A stretch of 64,000 nt of DNA from assembly GCF_002374835.1 (NCBI RefSeq), contig NZ_NWVD01000001.1:558001-622000 (forward strand). Reading direction: 5' to 3'. This document shows positions 52,905-60,651 of the stretch, one piece after another (the stretch's first letter is position 1; each line of letters starts with the position of its first letter). This DNA is from Sphingomonas ginsenosidimutans (lineage in GTDB: Bacteria > Pseudomonadota > Alphaproteobacteria > Sphingomonadales > Sphingomonadaceae). The notes under the pieces are model-generated. The model was not told the origin of the DNA. It worked only from the letters and a program-made list of their open reading frames with translations, and made no database searches. Position numbers and translations under genes: made by a program.

Positions 52905-52921
52905 GACAGGAGAAGGCCGCC

Positions 52922-54124
52922 GTGTCGTCCGACGCAACCATATCGCCGTTGATGCCCGTTTACCCGCGGTGCGGCGTGCGACCGGTGCGCGGCGAGGGCG
53001 TCTATCTCTATGGCGAGGACGGGGCGCAATACCTAGATTTCGCCAGCGGCATCGCGGTCAACGCGCTGGGCCATGGCCACCCGAAGCTGGTCAAGGCGAT
53101 CGCCGATCAGGCCGCGACGCTGATGCACGTCAGCAACCTGTACGGCAGCCCGCAGGGCGAACATTTCGCGCAGCGGCTGGTCGACGCCAGCTTCGCCGAT
53201 ACGGTGTTCTTCACCAATTCGGGTGCAGAGGCGGTCGAATGCGCGATCAAGACCGCGCGCCGCTATCATTACGCGAACGGCCAGCCGGAACGGCACGACC
53301 TCATCACGTTCGACACCGCGTTCCACGGGCGCACGCTCGGCACCATTTCCGCCACCAACCAGGCGAAGATGCGCGACGGGTTCGAGCCGCTGCTGCCCGG
53401 CTTCAAATATGCGCAGTTCAACGATCTTGAGGGCGCGCTGGCGCTGATCGACGACCACACCGCGGGTTTCCTCGTCGAACCGATCCAGGGCGAGGGCGGG
53501 ATACGCCCGGCGACCCCGGAATTCCTCCAGGGGCTGCGCAAGGCGTGCGACGAACGCGGCCTGCTGCTGGTGCTGGACGAGGTGCAGGCCGGCTATGGCC
53601 GGACCGGCAAGCTGTTCGCGCATGAACTGTACGGCGTCGTCCCCGACATCATCGCCGCGGCCAAGGGCATCGGCGGCGGCTTCCCGCTGGGCGCGTGCCT
53701 CACGACGGCAGAGGCGGCGAAGGGGATGGTGTTCGGCACCCACGGCTCCACCTATGGCGGCAACCCGCTGGCGATGGCCGCGGGCGAGGCGGTGCTGGAC
53801 GTCATCCTGGAGGACGGCTTCCTCGATAACGTCACGCGCATGGGCGAGCGGCTGCGCGCTGCGCTGGAGCAGATGATCCCCAATCACGACCAGCTGTTCG
53901 CCGGCGTGCGCGGCCACGGCCTGATGCTGGGGCTGAAACTGACCAGCGACAGCCGCCGCTTCGTCGCGCATTGCCGTGATCACCACGGGCTGCTGCTGGT
54001 CGCGGCGGGCGAGAATGTCGTGCGCGTCCTGCCGCCGCTGACGATCGACGAGACGCATATCGCCGAATGCGTCGAGAAGCTGAGCGCGGCGGCGCGAGTG
54101 TACGTGCCGGTCGCGGACGAGTGA
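52922..54124 (+). CDS. argD: Acetylornithine/succinyldiaminopimelate aminotransferase
   Basis: 400 residues, class III PLP aminotransferase. The FTNSGAEAVECAIKTARRYHY block at 97-117 binds the PLP phosphate. LVLDEVQAGYGRTGKLFAHE is at about 217-236, and the Schiff-base lysine is K248 in IIAAAKGIGGGFPLGA. Length and the FLVEPIQGEGGI segment fit ArgD. It converts N-acetylglutamate semialdehyde to N-acetylornithine in arginine synthesis. The start is a GTG at 52922 with ACAGGAG upstream. argF follows after 153 bases containing a hairpin. Confidence 0.95.
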   Translation: MSSDATISPLMPVYPRCGVRPVRGEGVYLYGEDGAQYLDFASGIAVNALGHGHPKLVKAIADQAATLMHVSNLYGSPQGEHFAQRLVDASFADTVFFTNSGAEAVECAIKTARRYHYANGQPERHDLITFDTAFHGRTLGTISATNQAKMRDGFEPLLPGFKYAQFNDLEGALALIDDHTAGFLVEPIQGEGGIRPATPEFLQGLRKACDERGLLLVLDEVQAGYGRTGKLFAHELYGVVPDIIAAAKGIGGGFPLGACLTTAEAAKGMVFGTHGSTYGGNPLAMAAGEAVLDVILEDGFLDNVTRMGERLRAALEQMIPNHDQLFAGVRGHGLMLGLKLTSDSRRFVAHCRDHHGLLLVAAGENVVRVLPPLTIDETHIAECVEKLSAAARVYVPVADE

Positions 54125-54130
54125 AACATT

Positions 54131-54155
54131 CCTCCCCGGGCCGTGCTCGGGGAGG
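54131..54155. repeat. Short palindrome between argD and argF
   Basis: CCTCCCCG ... CGGGGAGG immediately after the argD stop, followed by a GGTGGAGGGGGATTGCGG-type tract. It probably belongs to the same intergenic palindrome class as other sphingomonad spacers and may reduce read-through into argF. Confidence 0.45.
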
Positions 54156-54277
54156 GCGATCAGCCGCGGGCTGGTGGAGGGGGATTGCGGCAGTCGGATC
54201 GTTCGCCGCGATCCTCTCTGCCGCCCGGCTGATGCCGGGCCATCCCGCTCCCGGCGTTGCGGGGAGGAGTTGATGAC

Positions 54278-55195
54278 ATGCGCCACTTTCTGAACCTCAC
54301 CGATGCCGGGCCGGACGCGATCGCCGCGATGCTGGACGACGCGCTGACCCGCAAGCAGGCGCGCGCCGGCTGGCCGAAGGGGCGCGCGGATGCCGATGCG
54401 CCGCTGGCCGGGCATGTGCTCGCGATGATCTTCGAGAAGAATTCGACCCGCACCCGCGTCAGCTTCGACATGGCGATCCGCCAGCTGGGCGGCCAGTCGA
54501 TCGTGATGGAGGCGGGGCAGATGCAGCTGGGCCGCGGCGAGACGGTGGCCGACACCGCGCGCGTCCTGTCCGGCTATGTCGACGCGATCATGATCCGCAC
54601 CGACGACCATGCCAAGGTCGAGGAGATGGCGCATTACGCCACGGTCCCGGTCATCAATGGCCTGACCGACGCCTCGCACCCGTGCCAGATCATGGCGGAC
54701 CTGTTGACGATCATCGAAAGCGGGAAGGCGCTGCCCGGGATGAAGGTCGCGTGGCTGGGTGACGGCAACAACGTCCTCGCGTCGATCGTCGAGGCGGCGG
54801 GGCTGATGCAGTTCGATGTCGTCGCCGCCTGTCCGCAGGGATTCCAGCCCGAAGAGCAGGCGATCGTCCGCGGCAACGGGCGCGCGCGCGTAGTGTCGGA
54901 CCCGCGCGAGGCGGTCGACGGCGCTGACATCGTCGTCACCGATACGTGGATCTCGATGGGGCAGGCGCATGCCGATACCAAGCTGCACGCGATGATGCCG
55001 TATCAGGTCGACGCCGCGCTGATGGCGACCGCCAAGCGCGATGCGAAATTCCTCCACTGTCTGCCGGCGCACCGCGGCGAGGAAGTGACTCCGGAGGTGA
55101 TCGACGGCGCGCAGTCGCTGATCTGGGCGGAGGCGGAAAACCGCCTCCATGCGCAGAAATCGGTGCTGCGCTGGTGTTTCGGGCAGATCGGTTGA
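54278..55195 (+). CDS. argF: Ornithine carbamoyltransferase
   Basis: 305 residues. The carbamoyl-phosphate motif is [12 protein letters not shown] with STRTR at 56-60. HPCQ ([14 protein letters not shown]) follows, then [17 protein letters not shown], the ornithine loop DTWISMG and [11 protein letters not shown] with the catalytic Cys. It makes citrulline from ornithine and carbamoyl phosphate. The start at 54278 has GAGGAG eight bases upstream. It is followed by a REP-like element and hslO, a gene order argD-argF-hslO often seen in sphingomonads. Confidence 0.96.
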   Translation: MRHFLNLTDAGPDAIAAMLDDALTRKQARAGWPKGRADADAPLAGHVLAMIFEKNSTRTRVSFDMAIRQLGGQSIVMEAGQMQLGRGETVADTARVLSGYVDAIMIRTDDHAKVEEMAHYATVPVINGLTDASHPCQIMADLLTIIESGKALPGMKVAWLGDGNNVLASIVEAAGLMQFDVVAACPQGFQPEEQAIVRGNGRARVVSDPREAVDGADIVVTDTWISMGQAHADTKLHAMMPYQVDAALMATAKRDAKFLHCLPAHRGEEVTPEVIDGAQSLIWAEAENRLHAQKSVLRWCFGQIG

Positions 55196-55222
55196 TCGCG
55201 GCCGGGGCCCGCCCCAGATAGG

Positions 55223-55278
55223 CGTCACCCCGGCCGCCCCGCGCCGCAGGAAACCCCGGCCGCCCGTCGGGGTGACGA
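55223..55278. repeat. REP-like element between argF and hslO
   Basis: Starts CGTCACCCCGGCCGCCCCG and ends GTCGGGGTGACG, so the ends form CGTCACCCCG/CGGGGTGACG. Same CGTCACCCC signature as the elements at 7832 and 8848. Confidence 0.6.
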
Positions 55279-55286
55279 AAGACAGC

Positions 55287-56204
55287 ATGACCGATCCCTA
55301 TCCATCGCCCGCCGATCTCGACCGCGCGCTCGGCTTCACCATCACTCAACGTCATGCGCGCGGGCGCGTCGTGCGGCTTGGCCCGGTGCTGGATGAGATC
55401 CTGTCCGCACACGCCTATCCTCCGGCGATCGAAAGGCTGCTCGCGGAGGCGCTGACGCTGACCGCGCTGATCGGTGCTACGCTGAAGGATCCGGCCGGGC
55501 AGTTGACGCTGCAGACGCAGACACAGGAGGGCGTCGTCAGCCTGCTGGTGTGCGACTATCGCAGCGGCGAACTGCGCGGCTATGTGCAGTTCGATGCCGA
55601 TCGGCTGGCGCAGGCGCCGGACGAACCGTCGCTGGCGACGCTGTTCGGGCTGGGGTATCTGGCGATCACCTTCGATCTGGCGACGACTAGCGAGCGCTAT
55701 CAGGGGATCGTCTCGCTGGACGGCGAAACGCTGGCCGAGGCGGCGCAGAGCTATTTCTACCAGTCCGAACAGATTCCGACGCTGGTGCGCGCGGGGATGC
55801 GCAAGGACGATGCGGGACGCTGTGTCGCCGGCGGCCTGCTGATCCAGCACCTTCCCGAGGGCGAGGAGGGGCGCGAGCGCCTGCATACCAAGCTGGACCA
55901 TCCCGAGTGGGATCATATCGAGGCGCTGGCGCACACGATGGGCGGCGACGAACTGGCCGATCCGGCGGTCTCGCTGGAGACATTGGTGTGGCGACTGTTC
56001 AACGAGGAAGCCGAAGTGCGCGTGCTGGCCGCGCAGGCGCTTTCCAAGGGATGCCGGTGCACGCTCGACCATATCCGCTCGGTGCTGGCGAAATTCCCGG
56101 TCGAGGAACGCATGGCGATGGCGGATGACAACGGGGTCATCACGGTCGATTGCGCCTTCTGCTCGACAGTCTTCCCGATGCGGGCCGAGGATCTGGCCGC
56201 TTAG
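55287..56204 (+). CDS. hslO: Redox-regulated chaperone Hsp33
   Basis: 305 residues. The N-terminal domain includes LAEALTLTALIGATLKDPAGQLTLQTQT and VSLLVCDYRSGELRGYVQFD. The AQSYFYQSEQIPT motif is in the middle. The C-terminal zinc switch is CRC (about 252-254 in SKGCRCTLDH) plus CAFC (in VDCAFCSTVF). Oxidation of these four cysteines activates the holdase. ATG at 55287 without a strong ribosome site. A Rho-independent terminator follows at 56286. Confidence 0.95.
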   Translation: MTDPYPSPADLDRALGFTITQRHARGRVVRLGPVLDEILSAHAYPPAIERLLAEALTLTALIGATLKDPAGQLTLQTQTQEGVVSLLVCDYRSGELRGYVQFDADRLAQAPDEPSLATLFGLGYLAITFDLATTSERYQGIVSLDGETLAEAAQSYFYQSEQIPTLVRAGMRKDDAGRCVAGGLLIQHLPEGEEGRERLHTKLDHPEWDHIEALAHTMGGDELADPAVSLETLVWRLFNEEAEVRVLAAQALSKGCRCTLDHIRSVLAKFPVEERMAMADDNGVITVDCAFCSTVFPMRAEDLAA

Positions 56205-56285
56205 CAGCTTCTTAACGGGTCGCGGCGTAGGTTAAATCGTTGCCGCATGGCAATTTTCTCCCTTGCTTGCTGGACAGGCATACTG

Positions 56286-56317
56286 GCGGGCTGCCGTGAT
56301 CGGCGGCCCGCTTTTTT
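56286..56317 (+). terminator. Rho-independent terminator after hslO
   Basis: GCGGGCTGCCG, loop TGAT, CGGCGGCCCGC with six T residues. 11-bp stem with one T-G wobble, 48 bases before queC. I see no preQ1-type fold between it and the queC start. Confidence 0.88.
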
Positions 56318-56365
56318 GTGCGGCGGTTGCGCGCGGGCGCGGCAAGGCCTAGCTGGCGCGGCATC

Positions 56366-57064
56366 ATGACCCACCAGACACCTGCCGTCGCGCTCATTTC
56401 GGGCGGACTGGATTCGATGGTTTCCGCCGCGCTGGCGCGGGAGGCCGGCTATCCGCTGCTTGCGCTGTCGATCGACTATAATCAGCGCCACCAGATCGAA
56501 CTGGCCGCCGCCCGCCGCGTCGCGCATGCGCTGGGCGCGGTGCGTCATGTCGTGCTGCCGATCGATCTGTCGGCCTTCGGCGGATCGGCGCTGACCGACA
56601 GCGCGATCGACGTGCCCAAGGACGGGGTGGGAGAGGCCATTCCGGTCACCTATGTCCCGGCCCGCAACACCATCTTCCTCAGCCTTGCGCTGGGCTGGGC
56701 CGAGGCGGCGGGCGCGCGCGACCTGTTCCTGGGCGTCAATGCGCTGGACTATTCCGGCTATCCCGATTGCCGCCCTGAATTCATCGCGGCGTTCGAGCGA
56801 CTGGCCGAGCTGGCTACCAAGGCCGGCGTCGAGGGCGCGCCGTTCCGCTTCCACGCCCCGCTACAGCATATGACCAAGGCCGATATCGTGCGCGAGGGCG
56901 CGCGGCTGGGGCTGGACATGGGGCTGAGCTGGTCGTGCTACGATCCGGCGCCGGGCGCGAAGCATTGCGGACTGTGTGACAGTTGCCGGCTGCGCCACAA
57001 GGGGTTCGAGGAAGCCGGCATCGCCGATCCGACCGTCTACGCGGTCAAGCCCCCGGCGCCCTGA
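56366..57064 (+). CDS. queC: 7-cyano-7-deazaguanine synthase
   Basis: Makes preQ0 from 7-carboxy-7-deazaguanine with ATP and ammonia. 232 residues. PP-loop ATP site [15 protein letters not shown] at 9-23, [30 protein letters not shown], and a C-terminal zinc site formed by C191, C201, C204 and C207 (CYDPAP.., HCGLCDSC). The start ATG at 56366 is positioned by homology. queE begins two bases after its stop, so this is a preQ0 operon; queD and queF are not in the window. Confidence 0.96.
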   Translation: MTHQTPAVALISGGLDSMVSAALAREAGYPLLALSIDYNQRHQIELAAARRVAHALGAVRHVVLPIDLSAFGGSALTDSAIDVPKDGVGEAIPVTYVPARNTIFLSLALGWAEAAGARDLFLGVNALDYSGYPDCRPEFIAAFERLAELATKAGVEGAPFRFHAPLQHMTKADIVREGARLGLDMGLSWSCYDPAPGAKHCGLCDSCRLRHKGFEEAGIADPTVYAVKPPAP

Positions 57065-57066
57065 CG

Positions 57067-57699
57067 ATGAGCTATGCCGTCAAGGAGATGTTCCTGACGC
57101 TTCAGGGCGAGGGCGTGCAGGCTGGGCGGCGCGCGGTGTTCGTGCGCTTTGCCGGCTGCAACCTGTGGTCGGGGCGCGAGCAGGACCGCGCGAGTGCGGT
57201 CTGCCGCTTTTGCGACACCGATTTCGTCGGGACCGACGGGCTGGGCGGCGGGCGCTTCGGCGATGCCGCGGCGCTGGTCGCGGCGGTTGAGGGTTTCTGG
57301 GGCGCGGGACGCGAGCGGCGCTTCGTCGTCCTCACCGGGGGCGAACCCATGTTGCAGGTGGACGATGCGCTGGTTGACGCGCTGCACGACGCGGGCTTCT
57401 TCGTCGCGATCGAAAGCAACGGGACGCTGCCGGTCCACCCGCGCATCGACTGGATATGCATCAGCCCCAAGGCGGGGAGCGAGACGGTGCAGCGGTGCGG
57501 TGACGAACTGAAGCTGGTCTGGCCGCAGCCGGGCAGCGACCTTTCTGCGATCGAGGGATGGGCGTTCGATCATTTCCTGTTGCAGCCGATGGACGATGCG
57601 CGAGGGCAGGCGAATGTCGATGCCGCGATGGCGTTGGTCATGGAGCGCCCCCGCTGGCGACTGACGCTGCAGACGCACAAGATGCTGGGGCTGCGTTAG
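57067..57699 (+). CDS. queE: 7-carboxy-7-deazaguanine synthase
   Basis: Radical SAM enzyme that converts 6-carboxy-tetrahydropterin to 7-carboxy-7-deazaguanine. 210 residues. The cluster cysteines are C31, C46 and C49, a CX14CX2C arrangement (rather than CX3CX2C) known for a major QueE subtype. FLTLQGEGVQAGRRAVFVRFAGCNLW and the SAM motif VLTGGEPMLQ are intact, as is the terminal WRLTLQTHKMLGLR. It depends on the pterin route from GTP, which links it to the folE operon of this window. Confidence 0.95.
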   Translation: MSYAVKEMFLTLQGEGVQAGRRAVFVRFAGCNLWSGREQDRASAVCRFCDTDFVGTDGLGGGRFGDAAALVAAVEGFWGAGRERRFVVLTGGEPMLQVDDALVDALHDAGFFVAIESNGTLPVHPRIDWICISPKAGSETVQRCGDELKLVWPQPGSDLSAIEGWAFDHFLLQPMDDARGQANVDAAMALVMERPRWRLTLQTHKMLGLR

Positions 57700-57731
57700 G
57701 ACCGCCGCAGCGCAGATTTCGATCGTCGCAT

Positions 57732-57756
57732 TTCGATGATACAGGGTTACATCGAA
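57732..57756. promoter_or_regulatory. Inverted repeat upstream of the acid phosphatase gene
   Basis: TTCGATG-11 bases-CATCGAA, perfect 7-base arms, 20 bases before the ATG at 57777. A possible operator; no regulator gene is adjacent. A partly similar sequence is at 59425-59450. Confidence 0.35.
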
Positions 57757-57776
57757 TCGTGACGTGAGGATTGCCG

Positions 57777-58595
57777 ATGCCGATTGCCGTAGCCAGACCG
57801 CGCCGCCTCGCGATCGCCGGGGCATTGATGCTGGCGGCGTTCGGTGCCGGAACGGGTATCGCCAAGCGTGAGCGCGCCGACGGCTATCTGTCGCCCGGCG
57901 AGTTCGACGTGACGTCGGTGCTGGAGCCTGCGCCGCGCAAGGGCGATCCGCGCTACGACACTGACCGGAAGATCTTCCGGGCGACCCGCGCGCTGCTGAA
58001 CACGCCGCGCGGGGCGATGGCGACCAGTGATGTCGACACGTCCAGCGCGGCGCTGATGCGCGATTTCAGCTGCGCGGTCGGCGTATCGCTGACCCCGCAA
58101 AACGCGCCCGCGACGCTCGACGTGGTCGCGCGCGCCGGCGCCGATACGGGTGCACAGACGGGCATCGCGAAGAACTTCTATCGCCGCGCGCGTCCCTTTC
58201 ACCAAGACCGCGGTGCGGTGTGCCAGCCGGTGTCCGAACTGGCCGACAGCTACGACTATCCCTCTGGGCACACCACCTGGGGATGGACGTGGGCATTGAT
58301 CCTGACCGAACTGGCGCCCGATCGCGCCGGGCCGATCCTGCGCCGCGGGCGTGCCTATGGCGACAGCCGCTTCGTGTGCGGGGCGCATAACGAAAGCGCG
58401 GTGGAGGGCGGGATGCTGTCGGCCAGCGCGACGATGGCGGTTGTGCGGACCAAGGCCGCGTTCCAGGCCGACCTGGCCGCCGCGCGCGCCGAAATCGCCC
58501 GATTGCGCGCCGACCCCGCGACGCCGCGCCCCCAGGGATGCGCCGCGGAGGAGGCGCTGGTGGCGCAGCGGGTGATGCCGCGGCTGGATCGCTGA
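57777..58595 (+). CDS. Class A-type (PAP2) acid phosphatase, exported
   Basis: 272 residues with a signal peptide (about 1-26, RRLAIAGALMLAAFGAG). The three PAP2 phosphatase motifs are present: KNFYRRARPF (KX6RP), YPSGHTTWGW (SGH) and GDSRFVCGAHNESAVEGG (SRX5HX3D-like, with Glu in the Asp position before GG). A YLSP-type opening (DGYLSPGEFDV) is typical of PhoN/PhoC-like periplasmic enzymes. It dephosphorylates organic phosphates. The start at 57777 has GAGGA six bases upstream. Confidence 0.9.
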   Translation: MPIAVARPRRLAIAGALMLAAFGAGTGIAKRERADGYLSPGEFDVTSVLEPAPRKGDPRYDTDRKIFRATRALLNTPRGAMATSDVDTSSAALMRDFSCAVGVSLTPQNAPATLDVVARAGADTGAQTGIAKNFYRRARPFHQDRGAVCQPVSELADSYDYPSGHTTWGWTWALILTELAPDRAGPILRRGRAYGDSRFVCGAHNESAVEGGMLSASATMAVVRTKAAFQADLAAARAEIARLRADPATPRPQGCAAEEALVAQRVMPRLDR

Positions 58596-58628
58596 CGCGC
58601 GGCTGGTCGCCGCCCGCCGGTGCGGTCA

Positions 58629-59312
58629 TCAGCGTGCGGCGTAGGTGATCGGAGTCAGCGGTTCGCCGCAGCGGCGGACGTCGAAATCCGACTTCTTCCA
58701 GCAATTCTTGTCGAAGCGCGGCAGCGTGGCGGGCAATACGCTCAGCCGCGGGAATTGCTGTTCGCCCCAGGGCGTCAGACTGTTGCGCAATTCGCGCATC
58801 CGCGCGATCGCCACATCACCGAACTTGCCGCGCGGCGCATACAGCGCGGCGCGCCCGATGTCGGCGGCGGTGGCGCAGAAGCCGAACTGTGCGGCGACGG
58901 TCGCGAAGCCGGAATAGGTGCGCGTCCCGAACTGGTCGAGTGCGTTCTGCCCGTCCTTCTTCGTCTTGGCTTTCCGCTCGAAATATTTGGCGAGCATGGC
59001 ATAGGAGCTCGCCAGCTCCGCCTTGTGATCGGCCAGCACGGCGTTGTAGTTGGACACCGTCAACAGCGTCGGTTCGAACTGGCATTGCAGCGCGGCGACG
59101 TTAAGCGCGGCACGCATGTTCCAGATGACGCCGGCGCGCAACTCCGCCGGTGTGGCATCCGGTAGCGGCTGGCCGATGCCCGGCTCGGTTCCGGTGACAG
59201 GCTCCCCGCGCAGATCCTTCGATTTGAAGTAGAATTGTGCCGATGCCGGCATCGCTCCCATGACGCATGCCGCCAGCGCCGCAACCGCGCCGGCGAACCC
59301 CACCTTTTGCAT
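58629..59312 (-). CDS. Exported protein of unknown function (227 aa)
   Basis: Signal peptide MQKVGFAGAVAALAACVMGAMPASAQ. The mature part starts FYFKSKDLRGEPVTGTEPGIGQPLPDATPAE and has a helical core (WNMRAALNVAALQCQFEPTL, YNAVLADHKAELASSYAMLAKYFER). Four mature cysteines, including a terminal DVRRCGEPL. Similar proteins occur in sphingomonads; no function is known. The start at 59312 has GGAG seven bases upstream. Confidence 0.75.
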   Translation of the reverse strand: MQKVGFAGAVAALAACVMGAMPASAQFYFKSKDLRGEPVTGTEPGIGQPLPDATPAELRAGVIWNMRAALNVAALQCQFEPTLLTVSNYNAVLADHKAELASSYAMLAKYFERKAKTKKDGQNALDQFGTRTYSGFATVAAQFGFCATAADIGRAALYAPRGKFGDVAIARMRELRNSLTPWGEQQFPRLSVLPATLPRFDKNCWKKSDFDVRRCGEPLTPITYAAR

Positions 59313-59424
59313 TACACACTCCATCGTCGCGGTGGACCCGCGTTAACCCTCATACGGCATAGCGTCGCGCCGTCCCAAGGGCTTTCTGTCACCATTCGTC
59401 GTGCATAGGACAGAAAATGGCGGA

Positions 59425-59450
59425 ATTTCGATGATATGGCGTAACGATCG
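59425..59450. other. Sequence similar to the motif upstream of the acid phosphatase gene
   Basis: ATTTCGATGATA is shared exactly with 57730-57741, followed by a related GT.AC..ATCG end. It lies in the 240-base gap 59313-59552, which otherwise holds only the terminator at 59495-59522 and the upstream region of the exported protein gene. Confidence 0.25.
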
Positions 59451-59494
59451 CTGTCGTGTGCGTTGCATCTGCGAAGGTGTCGGGCGTCGATACG

Positions 59495-59522
59495 AAAAGA
59501 GCCGCCCGGTCGCCCGGACGGC
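59495..59522 (-). terminator. Rho-independent terminator of the Met-rich lipoprotein gene
   Basis: On the minus strand GCCGTCCGG, loop GCGA, CCGGGCGGC then TCTTTTC. 9-bp stem with one wobble, 30 bases after the stop. Confidence 0.85.
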
Positions 59523-59552
59523 CCGTTCCCAAAGTAATCGCCGTGCGGCAGA

Positions 59553-59801
59553 TTACATCGCGTTCGACATGTTGGTCATCATCATGTCGTTGCCCATGGT
59601 GTCGTTCGCCATCATGCCGCCGTTCATGGTGCCATCCACTGCCGTCATGTTGTCGGTCATGGTGTCCATGCCTTCGGTGGCATTCATGTCGGTGATCATG
59701 GTGTTGTCGGTGGTCTCCGTCTTCGAACCACACGCCGAAACCGCGAGCGCGGCTGCCGCGAGCGCCGAACCGGTCAGAACCTTGGTGATGACTGCACGCA
59801 T
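59553..59801 (-). CDS. Met/Asn/Asp/Thr-rich small lipoprotein (82 aa)
   Basis: A lipoprotein signal MRAVITKVLTGSALAAAALAVSAC with lipobox AVSAC and cysteine near residue 24. The mature part is short and strongly biased: about 15 methionines in under 60 residues, arranged as spaced M..M pairs within Asn, Asp, Thr and Gly (MDTMTDNMTAVDGTMNGGMM). Such Met-spaced tracts bind Cu(I) in some periplasmic proteins; here this is inference, as no copper genes are near. GGGAG lies seven bases upstream of the ATG at 59801. Clearly transcribed alone. Confidence 0.8.
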   Translation of the reverse strand: MRAVITKVLTGSALAAAALAVSACGSKTETTDNTMITDMNATEGMDTMTDNMTAVDGTMNGGMMANDTMGNDMMMTNMSNAM

Positions 59802-59889
59802 GAAATTGCTCCCTAGACTGTGGATTTGGCGACCTTCGGGGTCTTTCATCCCAAATCGACGTAGACATTAATCGCAGATGACCGGCCCC

Positions 59890-60555
59890 TCAAGCCTCGA
59901 TTTCAGCGTCACAAGTCAAGCTTGTCAGAAAGGCCGGAGCAGTGAACGCGAGCGCAGCGTCGAAGGTTGCATGATCGCATGATATACCAAGTGCTTGCGC
60001 ACTGGTGACCGGATATTCGGCGATGCCGCACGGGACGATGCCACCGAAGTCGGACAGGTTCGGCGCGATGTTCACAGAGAAGCCGTGCAGCGTGACCCAG
60101 CGTCGCACGCGGATACCGATCGCGCCGATCTTCGCCTCCTGGCCGGTGGCGTCGCGGGTCCAGATTCCGATGCGGCCGGGGGCGCGGAACGCGGTGATCC
60201 CGACCCGGGCCAGCGCCGCGATCACCCAGCCTTCCATCGCATGGACGAAGCAGCGCACGTCGCGGCCGCGCCGGTTGAGGTCGAGCATCAGATAGCCGAT
60301 ACGCTGCCCCGGACCGTGATAGGTGTAGCGGCCGCCGCGCCCCGCCGGCACCACGGGGAACCGCGGGTCGATCAACTCGGCGGGATCCGCGCTGGTGCCC
60401 GCGGTGTAGACCGGCGGATGTTCCAGCAGCCAGATCAGTTCGGACGCTTCGCCCGCGGCGATCGCGGCGGCGCGCGCCTCCATCGCGGACAGCGCCTCCG
60501 CATAATCGGTCAACCCCGGCGACACGCGCCACTCGATCCCGTCCGGTCCCTGCAC
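59890..60555 (-). CDS. lipB: Lipoyl(octanoyl) transferase
   Basis: Transfers octanoyl from acyl carrier protein to lipoyl domains. 221 residues. [22 protein letters not shown] with H80, K142 in [11 protein letters not shown] and C176 in GGIVPCGI form the known active site. The start is GTG at 60555, and a promoter box ends six bases before it (see 60562-60590). The extra C-terminal 30 residues are weakly conserved. Confidence 0.95.
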   Translation of the reverse strand: MQGPDGIEWRVSPGLTDYAEALSAMEARAAAIAAGEASELIWLLEHPPVYTAGTSADPAELIDPRFPVVPAGRGGRYTYHGPGQRIGYLMLDLNRRGRDVRCFVHAMEGWVIAALARVGITAFRAPGRIGIWTRDATGQEAKIGAIGIRVRRWVTLHGFSVNIAPNLSDFGGIVPCGIAEYPVTSAQALGISCDHATFDAALAFTAPAFLTSLTCDAEIEA

Positions 60556-60561
60556 CTGTCC

Positions 60562-60590
60562 CAGATGCGATCGCGCGACACGATTGGCAA
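60562..60590 (-). promoter_or_regulatory. Candidate lipB promoter giving a leaderless mRNA
   Basis: TTGCCA (60590-60585), 17-base spacer, CATCTG (60567-60562), then six bases and the GTG start. No ribosome site is present, which fits a leaderless transcript. Confidence 0.45.
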
Positions 60591-60651
60591 GCGCCCGTCG
60601 GATCGGCTAGGCGATCGGGCCACTGGGGCGGGCAGGGGAGCCGCGATCGTC

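Noticed and set aside
56216..56236. TTAA ... TTAA sequence after hslO as a CtrA-binding site.
   Set aside because: The half-sites are 16 bases apart; the CtrA full site requires seven.
56205..56365. A possible preQ1 riboswitch ahead of queC-queE.
   Set aside because: No C-rich/A-rich H-type pseudoknot pattern is visible; the space is taken by the hslO terminator, and only 48 bases remain before queC.
56247..56369. A 40-codon ORF (MAIFSLACWTGILAGC...) whose stop overlaps the queC start as ATGA.
   Set aside because: It runs straight through the perfect Rho-independent terminator at 56286-56317, has no ribosome site, and turns into Arg/Ala/Gly-rich noise after the terminator. The lipobox-like LAGC appears accidental.
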